From: Thecaphora thlaspeos
Taxonomy: Eukaryota; Basidiomycota; Ustilaginomycetes; Urocystidales; Glomosporiaceae
Length of the DNA stretch: 64,000 nucleotides
Assembly (NCBI GenBank): GCA_900291925.1
Contig: UWYS01000006.1
Coordinates: 558,001 to 622,000, forward strand
Reading direction: 5' to 3'
Below the pieces are notes generated by a model. The model did not search any database. It worked only from the letters and a program-made list of their open reading frames with translations, and was not told the origin of the DNA. The position numbers and the translations under genes were made by a program. This document shows, piece after piece, positions 1 through 13,500 of the stretch; positions within the stretch are counted from its first letter, which is position 1; each line of letters begins with the position of its first letter.

Positions 1-132
1 ATCCGATCGAGAAATACTGAGGGGAGGCTCGGAGTGGAAAGGGTCGGGAAAGGAAAGAAAGGAGGCTGGCCGTATTGCTCGCTCAGTATGAGTGACGTGA
101 GGGGAGCGCGGCCGTCCAGACCCTTGACGGGC

Positions 133-2147
<2,015 letters not shown>

Positions 2148-3072
2148 CTTTGAGTAGGGCGAAGATAGACGTCGTCGATCGAGTCTCGGCTTAGTTCAGC
2201 GGCGAGAGCAGAGACACCGCGGTCCGTCTCGTCTCAAGTCCGCCCTGTGCTTCACTCAGAGGCCAGCACAGGCTCTGGCTAACGAAGGTCCGGTGTTGCG
2301 AGAAAGGACAATCTCAAGGCCGCTGGTGGCGTCGGCTGTATGCGTGACACTCTGGAGGCAACGAGGCGGTGTTGGTACGGGCGAGGTTCCGTCGCAGGCG
2401 TCGTGGCTCGGAGTCGCAGCCGTTGCGAAGAGACTACACTCTCTGTACGGCGAGCGCCGAAAATGTAGGTGCAGCGGCGTAGCTCCCAACGCTTCGGATG
2501 GGCCGAAGAAGAAAGGGTGGTGACGGGCAGTGAAGATCAAGCTTGGTGTCAAGCTGGGCCGCCTTCCGAGTGTATGTCGCGTTTCGAGACCTTGGATCAG
2601 TTGGCGCTGGTTGTGATAAGCCGTTTTTCTGCGATGAAACAGCGTGATGGAGTGTCGTGATGGGCAGGAGAGGGACGGCGAAGGTGAGCAAGGTGAGCAA
2701 GGTGAGCAAGGTGAGCAAGGAGGAGGTTCGGGATAGGACCGAAGAAACGACCAGGCCAGCAGGCCAGGCTTCAGCCTCGGTTGGACCCTTTCTCGGGGTG
2801 GTTCTGGGAGCGTCGCGTGTTGCTTTCTCTCCTACCTTGCTGGCCCTGGGCCCAGCAGGCATGCGGCCGGCCTGTTGCTTCCCTTTTTCGTGGGCCGCTT
2901 TCTTGGCCCGCTCGCCAGCCCGCTGCTTCTTCGCGAATCGCGAGAGCACGGCTCACCCAAAGCACACCAACCCACATCTTAGCACCGACTGCCCTTCCAG
3001 CCTTGCACTTCTGTTCCAGCAGCTTGTCTACAGGCCAAACGGCGCCGACTCCAGTTCAACCCGCCTGCCAGC
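2148..3072. other. Divergent intergenic region between CDC7 and SAP18
   Basis: About 0.9 kb separating two divergently transcribed genes; presumably holds both promoters. A minus-strand open frame (2434-2949) has no ATG at its head and no recognisable domain, so it is not called. The only clear structure is a 9-bp tandem repeat near 2.7 kb. Confidence 0.6.
2681..2718 (+). repeat. 9-bp tandem repeat, about four copies
   Basis: The unit aaggtgagc repeats four times without interruption (2681-2716) and runs on for two more bases. Each copy contains a consensus-like splice donor (AAG|GTGAGC), but no exon around it is supported. Confidence 0.85.
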
Positions 3073-3940
3073 ATGCCCAGCCCACCGTCTCTCGGCGATG
3101 ACGTGAGTTGTTGATGACCCCCGCTAGACTCGGGGCCTGGCCGATCGTCTCTCTGCGGACCAGTCCCGCTGAATGCACTAGGCAACCTACCTACCCAAAC
3201 CCGCTCCTCGCAGGCTACGCCGTTCCTGCTGCGATGCTATGCTAGGCGCGGTCCGTTCCGGTGAGTACGCCCATGATCCCCCGGTCCCCACTACTTGCCT
3301 CCGCGCTCCGGTCACCAAACACAAACGCTGACACGCTGACACTCAATACCTCGCTCTACAGACCGCTCGCCGACTTTGAGCAAGGGACGAGCGTGCTACA
3401 GGACGATTTCAAGCTCTATGTATGGTATGTATGCGGTAGGTCTCAGCAAATTGCTCCACTTCTGCCTACCACCCGAGTAGTCTGCTGACATACACATCTC
3501 TCTGCCACAACTCTGTGATCCTCGCTCTCCCACACAGGAAGACCACGACGCTACGCGAGATAGCCCAGATGCTACACGAAGCCGACTCCTCGCTCTCACG
3601 GCCTCTATCGCCACATGCCTTCCGGGTCGTCCACTCTGGCAGCCATCGATCGCCATACACGGCCCGCGGCGTCGGCGCCGGGGTGACGAGAGTGGCGCTG
3701 CAGGACATTGATGACCTCATGGACGGCATCGAGCTCGACACTGCTACAAGTCGAGCGCTTGAAGAGTTCAGTGAGGAACTCGATGAAAAGGCGGCCAAGA
3801 CGACGTTGCAGCAGCTCAGGATCGGCGAGGGAGACGGGTTGGACTGCAGCATCAGGCCAGATCCAACGATACCCAGTGCGCCGGCGGCGCAGAAGTTTGG
3901 ACCAGGCGGACACGGTCCCGGGCGACCGAGGCAGTACTAG
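3073..3940 (+). CDS. SAP18: SAP18 family protein (Sin3-associated polypeptide p18)
   Basis: SAP18 is a small ubiquitin-like-fold subunit of the Sin3 histone deacetylase complex and of the ASAP/PSAP splicing complexes. Exons 3073-3102, 3214-3260, 3362-3424 and 3538-3940 join to 180 residues. Recognition rests on TPFLLRCYARRG followed by FEQG, the FKLYVW-KTTTLREIAQML core (family pattern ELQIYTW-DATLKEL), and the closing LQQLRIGEGDGLDCSI. The loop between these blocks is longer than in animal SAP18 and is hydrophilic. An ordinary TAG stop followed by C ends the gene. The small first exon encodes only 10 residues, so the start depends on that splice being correct. Confidence 0.8.
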
Positions 3941-4699
3941 CCGGGTCGGCGTTGGGCGAGTGAGACGAGACGAGGCGTTTCCAGAGCCCACTGGTCTCGT
4001 CGGACGAAGGCGGGACACGTTGTACCGTACTACTACCATCGCGCCATCGGTGCGCCATCGATGCCAGAGTTTGGCGCTGCTTCACAAACAATAAGCACAC
4101 GCGGTCGCCGGCAGGCCTGCATTGTATCTGCTCCATCATCTGTGACGTATCATTCGCGATGCAGAGAACATGAAGTCGAGCTTTCAGGAACGGCGACAAC
4201 GACAACAGAGAGGGAGAGCTTCGTAGGGGCCTAGGCGATGAGAGCACCGACGTAGAGCTCCGAGCTTTGGTGTGGGTGAGACGTGCTCTGAACTCGAGCA
4301 GCTGATTGGCAGGTGAGGGACGATCTGCGAGGGTAGAGACAAGACGTGAGGCACAGGCACAGAGGGCATTGTTAGGACAACGTTCGTCTGTGCGATGCGG
4401 ATCCAAGTCCATCGCTTCCCTCTTCCCGCCCGCCAGTCATCCTCCTCGCGGCAAGTGATGGTCGAGGGTCGACGTTTCAGACGTATAATAATGATTCCGG
4501 ATAGGAGGATTTCTACCCTGTAACCAAGCGTAAAGCAAGGCCACGTTCCGTTGAGGGAGTCCTGTAGTTCATCTTCGGTGTTTGACCCGCCGCTTCCCTC
4601 GTCCCACCTGCTTTTTGCCTCCTTCGTATAGACACTCACTGTTTGATATCGCTTGCATCTAGACCGGCACCGACAAGGCCGCCTTCAAAGAGGACCGAT
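3941..4699. other. Convergent intergenic region SAP18 / RPS12
   Basis: Holds the 3' ends of two convergent genes. Overlapping minus-strand open frames here (to about 4639) lack any recognisable domain, codon bias or conserved motif, and I see nothing else. Confidence 0.5.
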
Positions 4700-5143
4700 T
4701 TAACGGCTCTTGAAGTACTCGAGGAGGACGTTGAGTCCCTCGGACTCCTCACCGTAGTCGCGGACGACGACGCACGAGCAGCCAACGACCTTCCTGGGGT
4801 TGCCCTCACGGTCGATTTTGCAGAGACCGGCCCAGGTTCCGAGGGTCTTGGGGTCCGAGACCTTGAGGAGGTCGATCTTGTGCTCGGTGCAGAGAGCCTC
4901 GATGAGCTTGAGGTACTCGGCCTCGTTGCAGGTCTCGACGAGGACGCAGAGGTGAGCCTGGCGCCTGTCAAGGGCCTTGGCGCACTCCCGGAGACCGCGG
5001 GCGAGGCCGTCGTGGATGAGCGACTTCTTTAGGACCTCCTGGAGGGCCTCCTCGATGGTCATGGCGCCCTTGGCGGGGGCGGCGGTCTCGGCGACCTCGA
5101 CCTGCTCAACCTCCTCCTGGGGAATGTCCTCGACGTCAGACAT
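4700..5143 (-). CDS. RPS12: 40S ribosomal protein S12 (eS12)
   Basis: Small-subunit ribosomal protein of the L7Ae/L30e fold, 147 residues in one exon, close to the usual eukaryotic length. An acidic N-terminus ([17 protein letters not shown]) precedes the conserved body: [71 protein letters not shown] and [19 protein letters not shown]. The frame stays open upstream, but the ATG at 5143 gives exactly the family N-terminus. It is divergent with RPS11 across a 598-bp gap, an arrangement that would allow co-regulation of two 40S proteins. Confidence 0.97.
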   Translation of the reverse strand: MSDVEDIPQEEVEQVEVAETAAPAKGAMTIEEALQEVLKKSLIHDGLARGLRECAKALDRRQAHLCVLVETCNEAEYLKLIEALCTEHKIDLLKVSDPKTLGTWAGLCKIDREGNPRKVVGCSCVVVRDYGEESEGLNVLLEYFKSR

Positions 5144-5741
5144 GGCTGATGTGTATGTATAAAGTGGGTAGGGGTGGGTTGGAAAGAAAGAAGAGTAGGC
5201 TTCTTCGAATGGAGTCGCAAAGGTGGGCGATTCCAACTCAGCAACAAGGGGATAGGCGTGTGTGTTGAAAGGATGATGGTAGCTTGAGGTCCTGGTGGTG
5301 CCAAAGCCCTTGAACTTCCGGCGAAACGACGGCAGGCTCAGAGCGGCTAGGAGCGGCCGGCCAGCCAGGAAACTGCAGACAGAGAGCGCGTCGAGCTCGG
5401 CTCCGACCGCGTATCCGTTTTCCACCCTGCTGGGCAGCACCAGGCGGCAGCGGCGGCGACGAGGGGCAAGAAAATTGGGGCAGAGTTTTGAGGGTGGGAA
5501 TTTTCGTCAACGCCGCCCTAGCAGCCCACCAGCCAGCCAGCCAGCCAGCGCCGCCGATCAAAGCGAGAGCACGGCTCACGCCAGCCCAGCCCAGCAGCCC
5601 CCGTCGGAAGCCCTGCCACCCGCCTCTCCGTCCGACCAGCCCTCAGCTACGCCTCAAGACACCCCGGTTGATATTGATCGCCTCCACCTCCTTTCAACTC
5701 ACCCCCGTTACCGACCAAACCCCTTCACCCTATCGCCCAAC
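5144..5741. promoter_or_regulatory. Shared divergent promoter region RPS12 / RPS11
   Basis: 598 bp between the start codons of two small-subunit ribosomal protein genes. It contains pyrimidine-rich stretches toward the RPS11 start and a TATA-like TGTATAAAG on the RPS12 side just upstream of its ATG. No specific factor site could be assigned by eye. Confidence 0.55.
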
Positions 5742-7080
5742 ATGTCCAACGTCGAGCTTGGTGTCCAGACCGAGAAGGCCTTCCAGAAGCAGCCCATCTT
5801 CTACAACTCGAAGGCTGCCAGGAAGACCACCCGTGACCGCCGATGGTACAAGGATGTCGGTCTTGGCTTCAAGACCCCCCGTGCCGCCATTGAGGGTACC
5901 TACATCGGTAATTTATCGCCATTTTCGCACAGGCGACGGACGACCTCCCGACACTTGTCAGCCTAGGACGCCGCCTGCCCGCCCGTCCGCCTCGACACGT
6001 TCAGCCAGGTAGCTGGCTGGCCAGACGTACAGCTCGCAGCAGAACGCAGCAGAGGACCTTTGCGGTCGCTTTGAACCGCGGAGGAAAAGCAGAAGGATTG
6101 CAGGAAAGCTTTGGAGGAGAGGAGAAGAGAGGAGGTTTTAGGAGAGGAGGATCTCACAGAGGCGTCACGGAGGCGGATTTACAGGCAAATTCAGACGAGC
6201 CTCGATTAGGGATGCCGACCGGGAAGTGACGCCACAAGTAGGGGCCACGAATGGCTCAGAGGGCTTTCAATCGGCGGAGCAAACTTCGAAGAGCTCTGCT
6301 GGGTGGGGAAGGATGGGGCTCTCGACGGATGGCGGTCCTCGCGGAGGTCCATCTCCAACGGGGCAATCTCTGCGCGGGAACGAAAAGGCTATAGAATCAC
6401 CTGAGGAGCATGTTGTCCGGAAAGGGCAACGCAGGGCCTCTGCTGCTGCTGCTGCTGCTGCTGCTGCCGCTACATCTGGCTGCAACCTGGCTTGTCGCAA
6501 AGGCATCGAGACGCCGGGCAGGCCGCCTCGGCGGACATGAGTCTGCGACTTCCGCGATCGAGGCTGGACACGGTATGCTGACCACATCTGCTATTCTCCC
6601 ACCGCCGCGACTATTTGCTGGGCAACCACGATAGACAAGAAGTGCCCCTGGACCGGCCTCGTCTCGATCCGCGGCCGTATCCTCACCGGCAAGGTTGTCT
6701 CGACCAAGATGACCCGCACCCTCATCATCCGCAGGGAGTACCTCCACTACGTCCCCAAGTACCAGCGTTACGAGAAGAGGCACAAGAACCTGGCCGCGCA
6801 CGTCTCGCCCGCTTTCCGTGTCGAGGTCGGCGACATCGTCACCGTTGGTAAGTGGTCAGACAGAGCCAGTGTTCAACCGGAACATGGGGCAACGGGTGGC
6901 GGAGCATTCCGAGGGAGTCGTTGCTGACCACGTCTTCACTCTCCAATATCGTCGATTGTCGTTCTGGCCGACCTTGCAGGCCAGTGCCGACCCCTCTCCA
7001 AGACCGTCCGCTTTAACGTCCTCAAGGTCTCGAAGAACAAGAGCGCCGAGAAGGCCGCCAAGACGTTCGGAAAGTTCTAA
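5742..7080 (+). CDS. RPS11: 40S ribosomal protein S11 (uS17)
   Basis: Small-subunit ribosomal protein that binds 18S rRNA. Exons 5742-5907, 6635-6847 and 6980-7080 give 159 residues. Conserved blocks: [16 protein letters not shown], the [18 protein letters not shown] loop, [14 protein letters not shown] across intron 1, the S17 signature [38 protein letters not shown], and [17 protein letters not shown] at the C-terminus. Intron 1 is 727 nt, far larger than most introns here, and carries a (CTG)9 microsatellite. Long first introns in ribosomal protein genes can host snoRNAs or regulatory elements, but no convincing C/D or H/ACA box was seen. Confidence 0.97.
6440..6466 (+). repeat. (CTG)9 microsatellite in RPS11 intron 1
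   Basis: Nine uninterrupted CTG triplets, intronic by the RPS11 gene model; the open frames it creates as poly-Leu or poly-Ala are artefacts. Confidence 0.9.
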
Positions 7081-8379
7081 ATTCCTGTTCGACCCACCTC
7101 CATTGCTCTTGACAACAACTGATATAGCAATGGTAAGCGAACGGATTTGATGCGAACGGATGAACGGTGCAAGCGACGTCTTGCGTTCCCGAGTGTAAAC
7201 AACGACGATGGCAGATGGATATAAGAGGACGAGGAGGAGTTAGGGGGCTGCCTTGCGAAGGGTCGCAAAGGCACGAAAAGGTTCCTCGCACATGCTAGAC
7301 CTCGAGGGACTAAGTCGAGTCAGGATTGCGAGGACCAAGCGTCTGGAGATGAGGACGGGAATGAACGGTGCGCTGGGACGATACTCCGTTGACCCGTTTG
7401 CCGCTTCAAAGCCCGGCCGCTATCTTGAACCCCACCACACATGCACACATACAAACCACCACAAAAATGCAAACATCCGCCCTGTACTCGTCGGATCTGG
7501 CCTCCCGCGTAACTCGTAGGAAAGGAGAGTGGGGTCAGATTCACCCGGCGATGAAGGCAGGCACCGTTCTCCCCCCCCCCTTTTTTTACGCATACACACA
7601 CATGTATTTTCTTTCACACTACCTTTCCGAACACACTTTCTCTCTCCTTTCCTCAATCGATGCATACGCTCCCGTGACAATCGTGTGTGAAAGACTTGTG
7701 AGGTGGCAATCATCCAGGTGACGGTCAGTTTGAGGAATTTAGCTGGGAATAAATGCTAACTTTTAGGGAGAAGGTGATGTCCGACGCAACTGACCACGGA
7801 CGGGCCTACACGTTGGCGGCGTACTTCCATACAAGCCTGTCGCAGTTCTGACCTGTACTGTTAGGGCTTCAATACCCTGGACTGGCTCAGTGGAAGTGGA
7901 CTGACGGCGAGGGATAAGGCCTCCACCTTTGTACGCAGGGAGAGACCTGCCAAGAGGAAGTAGTTGGCCACGACGACGGGGGATTGATGGGTGGTGACGC
8001 GAGGGCGAGCAGGCCTTTCTCGCACGAATTATGGCGAGCGCGTTGGCCTCTCGATCACGGCGCTGGAATTGACAGCGGGGGAGCGGGCGGGGCGTGGCCG
8101 ACGCACAGAGCACCCACCGCTCACCGCTCGCCGCTCGCCGCTCGCCGAACCGTGGTCCCTCGAGAAGGTATCCGGAGCACAACCCCATCCATCCCTCCCA
8201 TCCCTACCCGGCCCCCTTTTCCACACGCACGCTACCCGCTCGAACAGCACGACATCGCCATAAACAGCGCTACACGGCACGGCACGACACGACATCAGAC
8301 GACCCACAGCCAATCACTGCCTCTCTCCCGGGACTGACACCGCCCGCCGCACTCCACCACCACCACCACCACCAACACA
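7081..8379. other. Intergenic region RPS11 / clathrin light chain
   Basis: About 1.3 kb without a supportable gene. Contains a C-run followed by a T-run near 7570, a (CA)n-like stretch just after it, and the clathrin light chain promoter, which ends in CAC/ACC repeats immediately before the ATG. Several short open frames show no recognisable protein. Confidence 0.5.
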
Positions 8380-9585
8380 ATGTCTTTCGACTTCGGATCA
8401 CCCAAGGAAGTCGACCCGACCGCCGACTTTCTTGCACGAGAGCGCGAGGCGGCTGGCGTCCTTTCGGGCGACGCCAACCTCTTTGGCGCTGGCGGTTCCG
8501 CCGCGGCCCCATCGGCACCGACGCAGGCCCACGACGACTTTGAGCGGTCCGCCTCTGCCTTCCCTGCTCTTGACGACGATGGCATCGCCGCACCGTCCTC
8601 GAACAGCAACGCCAACACAGGAGCTGGAGGATTTGGCTTTGATGACGATGAGCCGATTCAGGCGTCCAACATTCCTTCGCTCAATGTAAACGGTGGAGAG
8701 CCAGACGAAAGGCAGCAGTTCGAGTCGAGCTTCCCCGAGCTCAAGGAGGAAGTCCACGAGGAGTACGATAGCGGTGCCGTGAGTGTCCAGTCTCTGTCTC
8801 GGAAGAGAGCTCTGTTGCGCCCCAGACCAAGGCTGACAAGCTCCCATCTCCGGTCCTTGTGCCCACCTTCGGACCCCGCTTTCTCTCAGAACGGCTTCAT
8901 GTCGGCACCCTCCGCCGCGCCCGTCCGATCCTCGAGCCAACAAGCTACCTACACGCCCGCTAGCTTCGAGGACGACGGCGAAGAGCCCGAGCCCGTCCGG
9001 TGCGTCTCGGATCCAACGCTTATCCCTTTTTGTCTTCTGTCGGTTCGCTGTATGCCTTCTCGTGAGACCATCCTGACCTTTTTTACCACACTCTCATATT
9101 CAACGCCGCGGTCGCGTCGCAACAGAGTCTGGAGGGAGAAGCAGCAGGGTGACATCGCGCGTCGAGACGCCGAGGCGGAGCGTAAGAAGGGCGAGGCCAT
9201 CTCCAAGGCCGAGCACGACATCGACAACTTTTACGCCGAGTACAACAGCAAAAAGGAGAAGAATATTGCCAAGAACAAGTGCGTCCTTGCGCCCTTTCTT
9301 GCCCTTCATACGCCGCTCATCTCTTCTGACTCCTGTCTCTCTTCTTCTACATTTGGTATCGCGGAGAACAGGGAAGCCGAGGCCAAGTTCCAGGAAGAGC
9401 GCAGCAAGGACCTGGCAGAAGGGACCACGTGGGCGAGGGTCAACAAGGTTCTGGAGCTGCAAAACAGCCAGAGCAAGACGATCGCGCGCACCGTGCCCGG
9501 TTCCACCGACTTAAGCAGGATGAAGGAGATCTATCTCAGCCTAAGGAGAGAAGGAGAGACGGCGCCCGGTGCTTCCGGATACTAG
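8380..9585 (+). CDS. CLC1: Clathrin light chain
   Basis: Regulatory subunit of the clathrin coat that binds the heavy-chain hub on endocytic and Golgi/endosomal vesicles. Exons 8380-8778, 8890-8999, 9126-9278 and 9372-9585 join to 291 residues. The N-terminal half is disordered and acidic (PTADFLAREREAAGVLSGD near the start). The heavy-chain-binding helix starts at VRVWREKQQGDIARRDAEAE and continues through the charged coil of exons 3-4 (KKGEAISKAEHDIDNFYAEY, KKEKNIAKNK). The C-terminus has WARVNKVLELQ and DLSRMKEIYLSLRRE, both typical of fungal light chains. Ends in TAG followed by A. Confidence 0.9.
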   Translation: MSFDFGSPKEVDPTADFLAREREAAGVLSGDANLFGAGGSAAAPSAPTQAHDDFERSASAFPALDDDGIAAPSSNSNANTGAGGFGFDDDEPIQASNIPSLNVNGGEPDERQQFESSFPELKEEVHEEYDSGAVSVQSLSRKRALLRPRPRLTSSHLRSLCPPSDPAFSQNGFMSAPSAAPVRSSSQQATYTPASFEDDGEEPEPVRCVSDPTLIPFCLLSVRCMPSRETILTFFTTLSYSTPRSRRNRVWREKQQGDIARRDAEAERKKGEAISKAEHDIDNFYAEYNSKKEKNIAKNKCVLAPFLALHTPLISSDSCLSSSTFGIAENREAEAKFQEERSKDLAEGTTWARVNKVLELQNSQSKTIARTVPGSTDLSRMKEIYLSLRREGETAPGASGY

Positions 9586-9837
9586 AGGGACGTACCCTGC
9601 CACGGTGGTCTCGGAGGTTGTCGGAGAGGAAGCAGGAAGAAGGGGTGTGAGGCTATCCTGACCAGTCGATTCGTAATGCCATTGTATACACTTTGCCAGA
9701 CTTGCGCATCGACCGACCCAAGACTTGCCGTGCACTGCACAACATGGACACACGCGCCGGGCTCAGGGGACAGCGAAGGGGAAGGGGGGGTATAACACTT
9801 CTCTCTCTCTCTTATAGCTTCCGCCACCACGCATCCA

Positions 9838-11761
9838 TCACCTAACATCAACCGGCGGCTCCACAAACGGTATCAACCCCCAAGCGAAGCTATCACTCTT
9901 GAAGCTTTCCACCACCTTCTCCGTGAGATCCGACAACTTCGGCGCAAAGTCGGCATACGGATCCTGCTGGAGGGTTGTGGTAGGTGCGCCGGCGAAGGCC
10001 GACTTGACACCACCGATCGAACTTACGCCTGCAAACGCACTGGGAGCGACGTTCTGACTGAACGCGGTGCCACCAAACGTCGAGCCCGTCCCGGTCGAGG
10101 AGAAGGCGGATGGAGCACCAAATGCACTCCCACTCTGAGCCTGAACCTGAGTCTGGCCCTGATTCGCACCGCCAAAGGCAGACGACCCTCCAAAGGCGCT
10201 CGTCGGTTGAGTTGTACTTCCAAAAGTAGATGTCGTACCTCCGAATGCAGACGGAGCCGGTGCATCCGACCCCGTGGTGGGTTGGGAAGCGGAACCAAAG
10301 GTTGAAGGCTGGCCAAACGCACTCGTCCCGAACGCTGAGGCGGGTTGACTCGCCGTGGTGCCAAAGGCGGAAGCTTGGCCGAACGCACTGGGTGCGGCGG
10401 TCGAGCCGAACGCGGAGGCTGGTTTCGCTGTGGTTCCAAACGCCGAGGGTATGCCAAAGGCCGAACCTGTAGAGGGTGTGGATGCGCCAAACGCAGATGG
10501 AGCACCAAAGGCGCTTGGTGTCGCCGTTGAGCCGAATGCGTTCGTCGTCCCCGGCGGTTTGGTTCCAAATGCCGAGGGTGCACCGAATGCGCTGGCCGTC
10601 GCAGAGGGCCCGGTGGGTACGGTACCCCCTCCCTGTTTCGCGGAGCGGGTTCGATCGTACTCGGCTCGGTTACGCTCGCTCTGTTTGCAGGCCTGGACGG
10701 TGTTGGTGAAGAGAGGACGGAAGGCGGCGTCGGATTGTTGCACTAGCGTCTGCTCGTGCTGCGACTGTAGAGGAGTGTCGGCGAGTCGCAAGGAAAATCG
10801 TCTCGAGAGGGGTCAGCTCTACGTCAGGCTGACGAAAGCAAAAGCGGGAGGAGGATATCAACTCACATATGCAGCCTCCTGCCCCTGTGCCCTCGCCGTG
10901 TACGCCATCAGACGCAGTTCTTCCTGGCTCATGTCCTGGCCTTTGACCAGGTTCGGCTCGCCCCTTGCCGGACCGTATACCGTCAACTTCCACAATGGCC
11001 TACCGTGCGGACCCAGGTCTTCCGCAATACCTTGCGGCGTAAGGGTGATCCGAGGATCGTTCGGATCCGCCACTTTGCCCTGCGGCGCCCCCGCAGAAAT
11101 TGATGTACCTCCGAAAGCGTTTGTGCCGCCCGTTGCTGCGGTTGATCCGAAGGGAGTTGGTGCAGACGTTGCAAAGGCACTGGTGGTGGACGTCGATCCA
11201 CCGCCGCCGAAGGGCGAGCTCGATCCGAACGCTGATCCCCCGGGGGCGGGTCGAGCGCCGAACGCACTTGGTGCACCAAATGCGGAGCCTGTGGACGTCG
11301 CACTTGCTCCGAACGCTGACCCCGTCGAAGCGCCGCCGCCGCCTCCGCCACCAAACGCCGAGGGATCGGCGGTACTTGCGCCAAAAGCCGACGGTGCCGC
11401 CCCGCCCACGTTGCCGAAGGCAGATCCACCCGTACGCGGCGCCGATCCGAACGAAGAGGGGCTTCCGAAGGCGGAGGAGCCCGTCGGGGCACCGAATGCC
11501 GATGGTGCGCCAAAGGCAGAGGAGCAGTTGCCTCCGCCGCCGCCAAACGCAGAGGGGGAGGCGAAGGAGGATTGGCCGAACGTGGCTGCTTTGTTATCGT
11601 CACGTTTGAAGCCAAGAGCAATGCGGGTCAGCATTAGAGCCGGAAGATCGAGGCGGAAAGAAGGAAGGGCGGCACTTACATTTGTTGCCCTGGGGATGTT
11701 CAAACTTGCAGTTGTTGCCGTAGGCGCATCGGCCCTGCTGGAAGTACCTGCAAACAACCAT
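9838..11761 (-). CDS. NUP42: CCCH zinc-finger FG nucleoporin (Nup42/NUPL2-like)
   Basis: Cytoplasmic-face nuclear pore protein that recruits Gle1 for mRNA export. Exons 11761-11680, 11588-10867 and 10764-9838 give 576 residues. It starts MVVCRYFQQGRCAYGNNC followed by KFEH, a perfect C-x7-C-x5-C-x3-H zinc finger at residues 4-22. Then come at least 25 SAFG repeats and a few TFG/NAFG, interrupted by a structured, non-FG block near the end of exon 2 (PNDPRITLTPQGIAEDLGP). The C-terminus FAWGLIPFVEPPVDV resembles the short Gle1-binding tail of Nup42/NUPL2. Intron 1 ends at two adjacent acceptors (AAG and CAG) 3 nt apart; both keep the frame. The repeats are almost all SAFG rather than mixed GLFG/FxFG. 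Confidence 0.85.
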
Positions 11762-12115
11762 CGCGTGAGGTGTCGGTGTATCGGCAGTGCGGTCGATGTG
11801 CAGCTGTCAGCCTGGATGAAGATGGAAGGTGTGAGGTAGATTAAGGGGACGAGGTGGTGGTTGGTCTGGAAGGTGGGCGAGGATGCTTTTGCGCAGTCGG
11901 GGCCGGGGCCGGCGAGCGTAGGTGGATATGCACGGACCGATCACCCTCCCGTTGCTCTCACTGGTTCGCGTGGCCCAGAAGCAACGGCCGCCGCTGCCCT
12001 CCACCCCGCCGTGCCCTTCTTCTTCCTCTCCCCTCCTCCTTCTCCCCTCCTCCTCCTACCCTCCTTCCCCTCCATCTCAACCTGTCACCTCTCCAGCCGC
12101 ACATTCCCTATCACC
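11762..12115. promoter_or_regulatory. Divergent promoter NUP42-like / SKI8-like
   Basis: 354 bp between two start codons. The half adjoining SKI8 is strongly pyrimidine-rich (runs of CTCC/TCTTCC), as often seen upstream of fungal start codons. No defined motif. Confidence 0.5.
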
Positions 12116-13500
12116 ATGGTAAGCCTCCTTCCTCGTCCTGTCTAGGATCTCTCCATCTGACCCTCCTCTTGCCCTCCCCCTCCCCTTCGTCTTCCATCTC
12201 AGTCGCTCCAATACCTAGCCGACCTCGAAACTCCCGCTTCCACCTCTCACACCGCTCCCGTCCTCTCCGTCTGCTGGACATCAGGCGTCATCCTCTCCTC
12301 AGACCTCACCGGCGTCATCAAAGCCTGGCATCCTGTCACCCTCCACCCCTTTGCCGCCCTCCCGCACCCTCACAAAAACAGCGTCCACTCTCTCACCACC
12401 CACCGCCAAGGGCGTTACGTTCTTTCCTCATCCATCGATGGAAGTCTGGCACTGTGGGATCTGAGCGTCCTCCCGCTATCCCCCGTCGGTGAGCATGAGA
12501 GGATAGGCGATCAGGTCGACCACGATGTCAACGCACCTATCGCACAACCGGCGGCCGTTCCAGACACGGTGCTAGCGATGTCCACCTCCTCGGTCGCCTC
12601 GACGGCGCAGGGCATTTCCGAAGCCTGGTCCACCTGCCTCCATCCTACACTCCCCCTCTTTGCCTCTGTGGGGATAGGCGCTCGACCTTCGCTCCACTCC
12701 TCTTCACTCGACACGTTTGGCGACCTCCTCACCGTCTCGACACCACACGACTCCTCCTCCTCACTCTTCGGCACCAAGCTCGCTCTAAACGACCAGGGGA
12801 CCCTGCTGGCAGTCGGGACGTCAAATGGTCAAGTATTCCTCTATTCTCTCCACCAATTTTACCAAGGAGAGTGGCAGCTTGACCTGCTTCTCACCTACGC
12901 AGACCACGCATTGCCCATCAGGGCGGTGCATTTCGACGCAAAGGACCATCTCATTGTCGGATGTGACGACTTGACGGTGACGTTGCACGATGTAAGAGCG
13001 CAGAGACGCGGTGCGCAAGGCGATAGGGAAGGAGGAGAGGTGAGACTCGGTGGGACAGTGGCGGCACTACAGGGACACAGAGGTTGGATCATGGACATCA
13101 AGAGCTGTCCAAACGCAGAGGGCAGGATCATAGCTACCTCGTAAGTTCCCCCCCCCCCCCTTCTTCCCACCTTTCCACCTTTTTTTTGCCCCGAAAAAAG
13201 AAAAAAAACCCACAAAATCCTAAACCCCCTCCCCTCCCAACCGCCGCCAGATCGACAGACCGCACCATCAAACTCTGGGACCTCGCACAGACACCCAAGA
13301 TGTGCGTCTGCACATGCACCGAGCTCGACGACGTATGGACTCTCGCTTGGAAACCCTCTGCCGCCTCTTCTTCCGCACCAGTCTGGACCTCATCGACGAC
13401 TGCGACGGCGACGTCCATCGGAGGTCTTGGACAGGGATCCAAGTTCGTCACCGGTGGACACGATGGGAAAGTTAGGCTGTACAGGAGCGCAGGTGTCTAG
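12116..13500 (+). CDS. SKI8: WD40 protein, SKI8/WDR61/Rec14 family
   Basis: Probable Ski-complex WD40 subunit (3'-5' cytoplasmic mRNA decay with the exosome; in some species also meiotic recombination or Paf1C). Exon 1 is only the ATG (12116-12118), followed by exons 12203-13140 and 13251-13500, for 396 residues. WD-repeat signatures: IKAWHP, SIDGSLALWDLS, GTSNGQVFLYSL, ADHALPIRAVHFDAKD, GHRGWIMDIKSCPN, SSTDRTIKLWDLAQ, VWTLAWKP and GGHDGKVRLY. The order HALPIR, HRGWI, SxSxDxTIKLWD, DxVW is the C-terminal WDR61 pattern. The start is unusual because the initiator codon abuts a donor (ATG|GTAAGC); without this intron no good N-terminus exists. Ends in TAG followed by A. Confidence 0.82.

Noticed and set aside
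2434..2949. Minus-strand frame with a Lys/Ala-rich beginning
   Set aside because: No ATG at its head and no domain; created by the 9-bp repeat and GC bias.
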